Under the pieces are notes generated by a model. It was given only the letters and a program-made list of their open reading frames with translations. It made no database searches and was not told where the DNA came from. A stretch of DNA of 64,000 nucleotides from JANRJY01 sp033763735 (GTDB lineage: Bacteria; Bacteroidota; Bacteroidia; Cytophagales; UBA9547), in NCBI GenBank assembly GCA_033763735.1, contig JANRJY010000053.1:1-64000 (forward strand). The letters are read 5' to 3'. This document shows, in pieces, positions 8,991-17,169 of the stretch. Position 1 is the stretch's first letter. Each line of letters opens with the position of its first letter. A program made the position numbers and the translations under genes.

Positions 8991-10139
8991 TTGAAAAAAT
9001 CAAAATTAGCGATAATCATCTCACATCCTATTCAATACTATTCACCTTGGTTTCAGTTTATTTCCTCCAAAAACCAAATTGATCTAAAAGTATTTTATAC
9101 CTGGGGGGCATCCAGCATAACTAAGTATGAAAGAGACTTTGGACAATTTGTAACTTGGGATAAAAACCTTTTACAAGGATACAATTACATTTTCCTTAAA
9201 AATTATGCTATTAAAAAGGGCACTAATCACTTTTGGGGCATAATAAATTTCGATTTAAAACAAGAAATCAATAAATTTAATCCTGACGAAATTATTGTTT
9301 TTGGATGGTCATGGTGGAGTCATTTTTGGTTCATTACCTCATATATAGGTAAAGCAAAACTAAGTTTCAGAGGAGATTCGAATTTGCTTGACATAAAGAA
9401 TTCGAAATTGAAAGAATTTTTAAAATATTGGTTATTAAAGACAATTTATTCGAAAATAGAAAAATTTTATAGTGTTGGAGTTGCAAATGAAAGTTATTAC
9501 TATATGTTCGGTGTGTCTAAAAATAAAATTATTAGAATGCCTCATTGTATAGATAACGAATGGTTCACTTCAAACAAAATAGAAAGGCAAAATTTACGAC
9601 TTCATTACCAAATTAAAGACCATGAAATTGTATTATTATTTTGTGGTAAATTAATAAATAAAAAATCTCCTGAATTATTATTACGCTCATTCATACAATC
9701 AGATAGAAAAGATATATGGTTGTTTTTTATTGGAAGTGGTATTTTAGAAGAAAAACTAAAAAATATTTCAGATAATCATCCAAAAATAAAATTTTTAGGA
9801 TTTAAAAATCAGACCGAAATGATTTCAATGTATTCAATGGGTGATATTATTTGCCTTCCTTCACAAGGACCAAACGAAACATGGGGATTAGTTGTAAATG
9901 AAGCAATGGCATCTGGGATTCCTGCGATTGCTTCTGACAAATGTGGTTGTGCTGAAGATTTAGTAAAAGGAAATGGGTTTGTTTTTTCTAATTTTGATGA
10001 ATTAGTTAATATTTTAAAAAACTTAAACAAAGAAGATTTAAAAATAAGAGGCAACAAGGCCGCTGAAATAGTACGTAACAATTTCAGTTACGAAACCAAC
10101 TATCAGATATTATTAAATTCATTAAATGAGTATCAATAA
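8991..10139 (+). CDS. Glycosyltransferase family 4 protein
   Basis: A 382-residue GT-B transferase. The N-terminus (IISHPIQYYSPWF) is typical of polysaccharide-cluster GT4 enzymes. The C-terminal domain has LLFCGKLINKKSPELLL near residue 220 and the donor-binding segment NEAMASGIPAIASDKCGCAEDLV near residue 310, with the conserved Glu-x7-Glu spacing only partly preserved. The start is TTG, 28 bases after the polymerase stop. It overlaps the following GT2 gene by 14 bases. The donor sugar is unknown. Confidence 0.85.
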   Translation: MKKSKLAIIISHPIQYYSPWFQFISSKNQIDLKVFYTWGASSITKYERDFGQFVTWDKNLLQGYNYIFLKNYAIKKGTNHFWGIINFDLKQEINKFNPDEIIVFGWSWWSHFWFITSYIGKAKLSFRGDSNLLDIKNSKLKEFLKYWLLKTIYSKIEKFYSVGVANESYYYMFGVSKNKIIRMPHCIDNEWFTSNKIERQNLRLHYQIKDHEIVLLFCGKLINKKSPELLLRSFIQSDRKDIWLFFIGSGILEEKLKNISDNHPKIKFLGFKNQTEMISMYSMGDIICLPSQGPNETWGLVVNEAMASGIPAIASDKCGCAEDLVKGNGFVFSNFDELVNILKNLNKEDLKIRGNKAAEIVRNNFSYETNYQILLNSLNEYQ

Positions 10140-11130
10140 CGACCAATTACTAGTTTCTATAATAGTACCTGTTTATAATGGAGAACGTTATTTAAAAGAT
10201 TGTATTTCTTCAATTCTGAATCAAACTTACCGAAACATAGAGATAATCGCATGTGAAGATTGTGGTTCTGATAAATCAAATGAAATTCTTGAAAATTTTA
10301 ATTACGATTCACGATTCAAATACTTTAAAAACAGCAAAAACAAGGGTCTATTCCCAACTCTTAATTCCTTAATTCACAAGTCAAATGGAGAATTAATACA
10401 TTTATTTGCTCAAGACGATATCCTCAAACCCAACGCTATAGAAGAAATTGTTGAATTTTATAAATTGAACAAAATGCAATCCTTGGCATTTATTATGACA
10501 CGTGTAGATTACATTGATGAATTCAATAACCTTATGCCTTCTTATAAAGAAGATGCTACCCCAAAAATTATATCTCCTGCATTACATGCAAAAATCTCTG
10601 TTTTCTGGGGGTGTTTACCGGGCAATATTAGTACAGTGACCCTAATCAGGTCAATTGTTCAAGAGTTTGGAGGTTTTAATGAGTCATACAAAGTTTCGGG
10701 AGATTTTGAATATTGGTATCGGATAACCCAATCAAACAATATTGGTTATGTTCACAATCACAATATTATGCTACGTAGGCATTTGGGTCAACTAAGCAGG
10801 AATTTTGATAGCGTTTATTTATCAATTATTGAAGACTACCCACTTATCAAAGGATTTCAAAAACGATTAATGAAAAATGATAAGTCAAAGTCTTATTTCT
10901 TTGTTGAATGGCGTTTGAAAGCTATTTACTTAAATGATGCCATTTTTCTTCTTCGTAATAGAAAATGGAAACTTGGTTTTAAAACAATTTTATTTATTGG
11001 AACAATCTCGTTTTTACCTTTTCTATTTACAAAATGGATTATAATCCGAATTTTAAGACTTTTAAAAATTGAATACGCATTATATAATTATGTAGATGGC
11101 GGTAGGTTTTTTAATAATTTTTTCAAATAA
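10126..11130 (+). CDS. Glycosyltransferase family 2 protein
   Basis: A 334-residue GT-A transferase. The N-terminal motif VSIIVPVYNGERYL (near residue 10), the acidic EDCGSDKS near residue 46 and the metal-binding FAQDD near residue 101 are typical of GT2. A conserved GDFEYWYRI segment near residue 189 fits the catalytic-base region. The C-terminus has one hydrophobic stretch (IGTISFLPFLF) that may tether it to the membrane. It is the last same-strand gene of the polysaccharide cluster visible here, and overlaps the preceding transferase. Confidence 0.88.
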   Translation: MSINNDQLLVSIIVPVYNGERYLKDCISSILNQTYRNIEIIACEDCGSDKSNEILENFNYDSRFKYFKNSKNKGLFPTLNSLIHKSNGELIHLFAQDDILKPNAIEEIVEFYKLNKMQSLAFIMTRVDYIDEFNNLMPSYKEDATPKIISPALHAKISVFWGCLPGNISTVTLIRSIVQEFGGFNESYKVSGDFEYWYRITQSNNIGYVHNHNIMLRRHLGQLSRNFDSVYLSIIEDYPLIKGFQKRLMKNDKSKSYFFVEWRLKAIYLNDAIFLLRNRKWKLGFKTILFIGTISFLPFLFTKWIIIRILRLLKIEYALYNYVDGGRFFNNFFK

Positions 11131-11185
11131 TTTCTCGGATCCTACTCGCCCTCGATTTCATAGATTGTGAAAGAAACATACATTT

Positions 11186-11358
11186 TTAATGTATAATTAA
11201 AAATTCCTTTTTTTTATAATCGTTGGAAACGATTTTCTCAATCGCTCCTGTTACAAACAATGGCGATTGGAGTATCCGCAAATCCAATCCATGAATAGTG
11301 CCATTTTCACCAGACATATCAAAATATAAAGCATTTTGAACTATCGATTGTTTAATTT
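11186..11358 (-). pseudogene. Possible gene remnant (unidentified, ~50 codons)
   Basis: The otherwise empty 240-base gap after the polysaccharide cluster contains a minus-strand frame open for about 50 codons, with normal-looking composition (for example YFDMSGENGTIHGLDLRI, ending in KKKEFLIIH). An ATG inside it (11317) would give 43 residues. There is no signal peptide or membrane segment and I recognise no family. It may be the 3' end of a decayed gene or a short gene. Weak evidence. Confidence 0.25.
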
Positions 11359-11369
11359 AAATTTGAAAT

Positions 11370-11693
11370 ATGAAAACATTTGAATTCACCGCTATAAGAA
11401 TTCTAGAAAAATACAATTTTTCAAGAGAAGATGCTGAAGCTTTTCTCGAAACTATAAAGGATGCCAAATCTGATGATGTTGCAACCAAAGTAGATATCCT
11501 TAGATTAGAAAAAGAAATAAGCGAGATTAAAAAGGAAATAAACGAGATTAAAAAAGAAACAAGCGAGATCCAAGAGGATACGCGTATGCTAGAAGTAAAA
11601 ATAGAATCTGTTAAAAATCAGTTGATTATTTGGGTGTTTGGTATCATGTTTGCAATGGCTGGTTTAATCATTGGTGTATTAAAATTTGCCTAG
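11370..11693 (+). CDS. Small coiled-coil protein with C-terminal membrane anchor
   Basis: A 107-residue protein: a short N-terminal helix region (KTFEFTAIRILEKYNFSREDAEAFL), a TKVDILRLEKEI motif, then an uninterrupted heptad coiled coil and a single C-terminal transmembrane helix (about residues 85-105). The layout resembles DUF1640/CCDC90-like proteins. Three 21-base tandem units (11514-11576) encode successive heptads of the coil. A second protein with the same plan is encoded at 45217-45558; both share an ATKxDIxxLxKEI core. The function is unknown; a membrane-tethered oligomer is inferred. It stands alone between the polysaccharide cluster and convergent murF-alr. Confidence 0.75.
   Translation: MKTFEFTAIRILEKYNFSREDAEAFLETIKDAKSDDVATKVDILRLEKEISEIKKEINEIKKETSEIQEDTRMLEVKIESVKNQLIIWVFGIMFAMAGLIIGVLKFA
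11514..11576 (+). repeat. Three tandem 21-bp units encoding coiled-coil heptads
   Basis: Three consecutive 21-base units (11514-11534, 11535-11555, 11556-11576). Units 1 and 2 are nearly identical and unit 3 is more diverged. Each encodes one heptad of the pattern E-[IT]-[SN]-E-I-x-[KE]. The unit length preserves reading frame, so copy-number change would lengthen or shorten the coil by whole heptads. Confidence 0.8.
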
Positions 11694-11711
11694 TTTGACC
11701 AAGCATCCCTC

Positions 11712-14180
11712 CTACTCCGAATAAAACACCCTTTTTACCCTTTCACTCACGCTCGTAAGTATTTCGTAGGGAATGGTGTGTATCCATAAAGCCATATCAG
11801 AAATGCTGATATTTTTTCCAAAAATCTCTACTTCATCTCCCTCTTTAACCGCAATATCTGTAACATCAATCATGGTCATATCCATGCACACATTACCTAT
11901 AACAGGGGCTAATTTGCCACCCACCCAAACCTTTCCCACCCCGTTGCTAAATGCTCGATTATATCCATCTCCATATCCTATTCCTATCACTGCAATGGTA
12001 GTATCTTTTTTAATTCTACCATTTCTACTATAACCGACCGTACTACCCATTTTAATTTTTTTCACCTGCGAAACAGTTGTTTTTAAAGTTCCAATAGGCA
12101 CTAATTTGGTTTGTTCCATTTGATTTGCCTCCACTCCATATAATCCAATTCCCAATCGTACCATATCCATGTGCATTTCCGGATAACGAAGTATCCCGGC
12201 AGAATTTAGTATATGCGTCATAAAATGATAACCAGCCTTTCGAATTTCTTTAACTGCTATTTGTAGATTTTCAAATTGTTCCTTTGTAAATTTTTCGAAT
12301 CTTTCTTCATCGGCACCTGCCAGATGACTAAACACACTTGCTATGTGTACTTTATCACTTTTTTGCAGCAAATCCAATGCTTTCTTGATTTCGTCTTGTG
12401 CTATCCCCAACCTGTTCATTCCGGTCTCTAATTCCAAATGAATAAAAATTGATTTGTCTGTTTTCAATATATAATCGACAAGCTTGGATAAAAAAGGCAG
12501 GGAGTAAACTGCGGGTTCTAACTTATAAGCAATCAATTGATCAAAATCATCTTCAGAGGCATTCATTACCATAATTTTGAGCGTTATTCCCGATTCTCTG
12601 AGTTTCACTGCTTCATCAGTATAGGCCACTGCAAGGTAGTCTACTCTATGAAATTGTAATAAATTAGCCACTTCCAAACTTCCTGCCCCATAGGCAAATG
12701 ATTTTACCATTACCATTAACTTGGTATTTGGGTTAAGTTTACTTTTATAATAATTCAGGTTATGCACCAAAGCGTCAAGGCTAATTTCAAAAACTGTTCT
12801 GTGCGTTTTAAATTGCAACTTCGATACAATTCTTTCAAAACCAAAGGCACGAGCCCCTTTTACCAATATTATTTCATCTCTAAATTGATTGAATTGATAC
12901 TTTTCTATGAAATCTTCAACGGTGGCAAATAATTCGGCATTCTTATCAAATACACTTCGTTGTGAAATTATATCATTGCCAATTCCAATAAATTTATGAA
13001 TGCTTTTCTCTTTTAATACTTTTTCTATTTTTTGATACAAGGTACGCTTATTCAAACCTGTTTCGAGCAAGTCCGACAGAATCAGTGTCTTTTGCTCTCT
13101 TTGTTTTTGGTTATTCAAAAAATCAAGAGCAATGGTTAATCCTGCCAAGTCATTATTATAAGTATCGTCAATTACATAACAACCATTAACAGCCTGTTTC
13201 ATTTCAAGACGCATCGACACCGGCTTGATGTTAGCAATCTTTTTTTGTATAACATCTGAATTAAATCCTAATTCAAATAACAACACTACACAATGCAATG
13301 CATTTTCTACTGATGCAGAGTCGCTGTAAGGTATTTCAAAAATATGTGCCTGTTGATTAGGTTTTGCTTGTTTTTGTACGGTAACAGTTGCTCCCAATGC
13401 ATTGATTTGCAAATAATTGACCTTGTAATCACTTTTACCAAAAAACGACCAGGTTACTGTCTTTATTTTTTTCTTTTGTACTTCTCGTTCTATATCTGTG
13501 TAATCATTACAATAAATCAGTTTTTTTACATTTTCAAAAAGCTTTAGTTTTTCTATTATTTTATGGGTTCGGTCATAAAAACCTTCATCATGAGCGGAAC
13601 CAATGTTGGTAAACAATCCTATGGTAGGTTTGATTACTACTTGCAGACATTCCATTTCATCACTTCTTGAAATACCTGCCTCAAAAACGCCAAATGTATG
13701 ATTTTCATTCATTTGCCATACCGAAAGAGGCACTCCAATTTGCGAATTATAACTTTTCGGACTTCGAACTACACTATATTCCGGACTGAGCAATTGCCCA
13801 ATCCATTCTTTTATTATCGTTTTTGCATTACTCCCTGTAATTGCCAACACCGGAAATTTATATTTGCTCCTATGCCATGCTGCCAGATTCTGAAGTGCCC
13901 GAATACTACTTTCAACCTTAAAAACAGTGATACCTGATAATGAATTAATGTTTTCAATATCTCTTTCTATAACAAACACCTTTACTCCCGATGCAATCAA
14001 TTCATGAATAAAGTCATGCCCATTTTGTCTTTCGCCTTTAATTGCAAAAAAAATAGATTGTCCGGATGATGTAATTTTGCGACTGTCGGTAAGTAGATAA
14101 TCGAAATGAATAATATTATTTTCGCCAATTATTATATTACCCTTAATAATTTTGTTGAGTTCTTTTGCAGTAAATTGCAT
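11712..14180 (-). CDS. murF-alr: Bifunctional UDP-MurNAc-tripeptide:D-Ala-D-Ala ligase / alanine racemase
   Basis: An 822-residue fusion typical of Bacteroidota. The N-terminal half is a Mur ligase that adds D-Ala-D-Ala to the peptidoglycan precursor. The C-terminal half (from about residue 450) is a PLP-dependent alanine racemase that supplies D-alanine. The racemase lysine is Lys493 in MVKSFAYG, with MVRLGIGLYG, VGYSRNGR and the CMDMTMIDVT segment downstream. In the ligase half the P-loop reads ITGSNAKT (residues 114-121): the glycine normally before the catalytic lysine is Ala119, encoded by GCA. The domain is otherwise full length, with no frameshift. The start is ATG. The gene is divergent from queG with a 135-base spacer. 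Confidence 0.93.
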   Translation of the reverse strand: MQFTAKELNKIIKGNIIIGENNIIHFDYLLTDSRKITSSGQSIFFAIKGERQNGHDFIHELIASGVKVFVIERDIENINSLSGITVFKVESSIRALQNLAAWHRSKYKFPVLAITGSNAKTIIKEWIGQLLSPEYSVVRSPKSYNSQIGVPLSVWQMNENHTFGVFEAGISRSDEMECLQVVIKPTIGLFTNIGSAHDEGFYDRTHKIIEKLKLFENVKKLIYCNDYTDIEREVQKKKIKTVTWSFFGKSDYKVNYLQINALGATVTVQKQAKPNQQAHIFEIPYSDSASVENALHCVVLLFELGFNSDVIQKKIANIKPVSMRLEMKQAVNGCYVIDDTYNNDLAGLTIALDFLNNQKQREQKTLILSDLLETGLNKRTLYQKIEKVLKEKSIHKFIGIGNDIISQRSVFDKNAELFATVEDFIEKYQFNQFRDEIILVKGARAFGFERIVSKLQFKTHRTVFEISLDALVHNLNYYKSKLNPNTKLMVMVKSFAYGAGSLEVANLLQFHRVDYLAVAYTDEAVKLRESGITLKIMVMNASEDDFDQLIAYKLEPAVYSLPFLSKLVDYILKTDKSIFIHLELETGMNRLGIAQDEIKKALDLLQKSDKVHIASVFSHLAGADEERFEKFTKEQFENLQIAVKEIRKAGYHFMTHILNSAGILRYPEMHMDMVRLGIGLYGVEANQMEQTKLVPIGTLKTTVSQVKKIKMGSTVGYSRNGRIKKDTTIAVIGIGYGDGYNRAFSNGVGKVWVGGKLAPVIGNVCMDMTMIDVTDIAVKEGDEVEIFGKNISISDMALWIHTIPYEILTSVSERVKRVFYSE

Positions 14181-14315
14181 ATGTCAATAATACATAACCT
14201 TATACGATATTCAAAATAATAAAACACATTATGGATTAAAATCGATTGAATCTTAAGAATTGGTTTCAAATTTTATTCTGATTTCAATTGATACAACGTC
14301 ACAAACCAAATAATA

Positions 14316-15254
14316 TTGACTCAAAACGAACATAAAGCCCTTAAAAACAAAGAAATTATAAATCAAATTGCGCAATCGCTTAATTTTGACTTTTGTGGCA
14401 TATCCAAATCTGCATTTTTAGAAAAAGAAGCCTCTTATTTGGATAATTGGCTGAAAAATAAACGACAAGGCACCATGCAATGGATGGAAAATCATTTTGA
14501 CAAAAGGTTAAACCCATCGCTTTTGTTTCCTGGAACCAAATCCATTATATCTTTACTTTATAATTATTATCCCGAAAAAGAGCTGCCTGACGATCAATTC
14601 TACAGAATATCAAAATACGCCTACGGAACTGATTATCATACAGTTATAAAAGATAAACTAAAAACATTTATTCAAGAAATTACACTTAAAATAGGCAAAG
14701 TTGAAGCCCGCGCATTTGTTGATTCTGCTCCTGTAATGGACAAAGTATGGGCACAAAAAAGTGGATTGGGATGGATAGGAAAGCACACCAATTTGATTAA
14801 CAGAAATATTGGTAGTTTCTTTTTTATAGCAGAGATATTGGTGGATTTGGAACTAACTCCTGATGGACCCATAGATGACTATTGTGGCACTTGTACCAAA
14901 TGTGTGGATGCTTGCCCCACGGATGCGCTCAGCAATTATGAAATTGATGCTAACAAATGTATTTCGTACCTCACTATTGAGCTTAAAGAAGCTATTCCTG
15001 ATCAATTCAAATATAAAATGGACAATTGGATATTTGGATGTGATATTTGTCAGGATGTGTGCCCTTGGAATAGGTTTAGCAAACCCACACAAGAGCTTCA
15101 ATTTCAGCCTATTAGCCTATTATTAAAGTTCACTAAAAATGATTGGGAGGAAATTACTGAACAAACATTTAAAGAATTATTTGCAAAATCGGCCATTAAG
15201 CGAACAAAACTTGAAGGATTGAAAAGAAATATCCGTTTTGTAAAAGGAAATTGA
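14316..15254 (+). CDS. queG: Epoxyqueuosine reductase QueG
   Basis: A 312-residue cobalamin- and iron-sulfur-dependent enzyme of the last step of tRNA queuosine synthesis (epoxyqueuosine to queuosine). Two [4Fe-4S] motifs are visible: CGTCTKCVDACP (Cys190, 193, 196, 200) and CDICQDVCPW near residues 243-250. The N-terminal half contains FVDSAPVMDKVWAQKSGLGWIGKH, the QueG family signature. It is shorter than the E. coli enzyme, lacking the C-terminal HEAT-like repeats, as in many Bacteroidota. The start is TTG. Other queuosine genes (queD, queA) lie 6 and 14 kb away. Confidence 0.93.
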   Translation: MTQNEHKALKNKEIINQIAQSLNFDFCGISKSAFLEKEASYLDNWLKNKRQGTMQWMENHFDKRLNPSLLFPGTKSIISLLYNYYPEKELPDDQFYRISKYAYGTDYHTVIKDKLKTFIQEITLKIGKVEARAFVDSAPVMDKVWAQKSGLGWIGKHTNLINRNIGSFFFIAEILVDLELTPDGPIDDYCGTCTKCVDACPTDALSNYEIDANKCISYLTIELKEAIPDQFKYKMDNWIFGCDICQDVCPWNRFSKPTQELQFQPISLLLKFTKNDWEEITEQTFKELFAKSAIKRTKLEGLKRNIRFVKGN

Positions 15255-15443
15255 TTTACTCATTTCCAATTTTACCCAGTTCATTGTTGATAAAATGGGC
15301 TATTGAACACAAAATTCCCTTTTTGATTGGATAAGTGTCACTATTGGGTGTAATTAAAAAGCAACAGGCAGATATAAAGACATGAACGATTTGGAAAATC
15401 TAAAATAATATTTTTCAATCAATTTGTGTTTATGTTTAGTGTG

Positions 15444-16799
15444 CTAACAATCAGAAGGTGAACCAATAAAACTAAATCCTTTTATACTTTTTGATATTAA
15501 AGTCATTGCAGCTAACATTGGTACCATCCAAATAATTCGTTGTGAAAATCGTGGAACCACTTCAGCCAATTGACCAGTAACATAACTATTTGCAAATATA
15601 AAAATTACTGAGAGTACAATTAATTTTTTCTGATTGACATTCAGGCTATTAAAGCTATAAATTATATATAAAATAGATAAAACAACTATTATAAATTCTA
15701 TAAGGTTATTTACTTTTTCATAAATTTCAAAAGACCCTCTCAATTGTTTCGAATGATAGTATTGAGAAATTTGATTTGGGAAATAATTTGAAAAATGCCA
15801 ACTCATTATGTCACCACTTTGTTCATAATGATTAAAATCAGCAAGATTATGGAACATATTAATAATCCCATCTTCAACAAATAAAAATAGATACTTTGGA
15901 TTACTTAAAATATTATAAATTAATTCTTTGTATTCCTTTTTAGAACCTTCAATTCCTTGAGTTCCAGAACCAAATTCTTTATGAGTAGGACTTATTTCCC
16001 GATTATGTAAAAAATCATGCAAGGTAATACGGTATTCTTTATACTTGCACAATATTGAGGTGGAATCATTACAATTATTGTCTAAATATTTCTTTAAAAT
16101 ACCTGAATCAGAAAGTTTTGCCATTAAGTAAACATGTGCACTTTTATTAAAGTATGCCTTTTTGAAAAACACCAAATGAAATGACAAAGTAATTAACATT
16201 GGTAAAACAATTAACCCCAAAAAAAACCACTTATTCTCATTAATAGCATCTTTTCTTTTGTCAACAAACAAATAAATAATAAACATTAAAGTTGACAAAC
16301 AACTAATGAAGTAAAACGAATTATGAAAACATACCAACACAGAAGTAAGTATTAACAAAATAAACTTTTTTGCCTTTGTAAATTCGCCATATAAAATTAT
16401 AAAAATCAATAATGCAATTAATCCAATATATACATCAGGCATTACTTTGGCTGTATATTTACTAAAAGAAGTAAAAAATGTTAAAAAAACGACAATCAGG
16501 AAAAAATGAACATCAGTGCATTTATAATTTGAGAAAATTTTTAGTGCTTGATTTATAATTAAAGAAACTAATAAACATTGAATAAATGCAACAAACCAAA
16601 ATGAATAATGCAAGCTTGAACCTGCAACAAAAAGACCATAAAGAAACGAATGAGCTCCCGTATCGTGATCAAGTTTTAAACCATAATGATAATACCCAAA
16701 GCTATCTCCAACAAACAATATGGGATACCCATTATAAAAAGCAGCAAACATTAAAATTAATGAAGCTATAATATTGGTTTTGAGATAATTAAAATTCAT
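15444..16799 (-). CDS. Polytopic membrane protein, possible GT-C-type glycosyltransferase
   Basis: A 451-residue integral membrane protein with about ten hydrophobic helices and a hydrophilic segment near residues 230-290. The N-terminal loop contains DSFGYYHYGLKLDHDTG followed by aromatic residues, where GT-C enzymes carry their acidic catalytic loop, but I see no signature that settles the family. Expected in the inner membrane. It is divergent from another large membrane protein (17170-19053) across an AT-rich 370-base spacer. A role in glycan or glycolipid assembly is inferred only from neighbours. Confidence 0.5.
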   Translation of the reverse strand: MNFNYLKTNIIASLILMFAAFYNGYPILFVGDSFGYYHYGLKLDHDTGAHSFLYGLFVAGSSLHYSFWFVAFIQCLLVSLIINQALKIFSNYKCTDVHFFLIVVFLTFFTSFSKYTAKVMPDVYIGLIALLIFIILYGEFTKAKKFILLILTSVLVCFHNSFYFISCLSTLMFIIYLFVDKRKDAINENKWFFLGLIVLPMLITLSFHLVFFKKAYFNKSAHVYLMAKLSDSGILKKYLDNNCNDSTSILCKYKEYRITLHDFLHNREISPTHKEFGSGTQGIEGSKKEYKELIYNILSNPKYLFLFVEDGIINMFHNLADFNHYEQSGDIMSWHFSNYFPNQISQYYHSKQLRGSFEIYEKVNNLIEFIIVVLSILYIIYSFNSLNVNQKKLIVLSVIFIFANSYVTGQLAEVVPRFSQRIIWMVPMLAAMTLISKSIKGFSFIGSPSDC

Positions 16800-17169
16800 T
16801 TGGTTTGAATGTATTGTACAAATCTGTAGAATTTAAATATCTTTAATAAATAAAATAATTAAACTCAAACTTAAAATTTTGTATGAAATATTATAAATGC
16901 CTTACTTGAAATAAAAATAAGGATAAATTCAAAAATATAATTTAAATTATATTTCAAACATTAAAATCTTCAATAGTTAATGAAGAAACTTAATAATTAC
17001 ATTATAATATTAAGGAATATGAAATTTCTATTATTGTAATTTTTTGAATATTTGTCATTAATTAGGTATTGTTAAACTTGATTATAAAATTCAAAGTATT
17101 TTCATATTTCAACTGTTATCACATTACATTGAATTTTAAAAAATATAAAATTTATTAAATATTACATAA
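16800..17169. promoter_or_regulatory. AT-rich divergent intergenic region with a perfect 22-bp palindrome
   Basis: A 370-base spacer between two divergently transcribed membrane protein genes. It is strongly AT-rich, and no open frame or RNA gene is apparent. It contains a perfect 22-base AT-only palindrome at 16933-16954 (centre between 16943 and 16944). A TAnnTTTG-like box on the minus strand (16873-16866) could serve the leftward gene, but no matching -33 element was found at the expected spacing. Confidence 0.4.

Noticed and set aside
15256..15399. Minus-strand open frame of about 47 codons after queG (ending LGKIGNE)
   Set aside because: It opens directly after a stop with no start codon, no family is recognised, and it has no supporting context. 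It may be a gene remnant, but the evidence is too thin to list.
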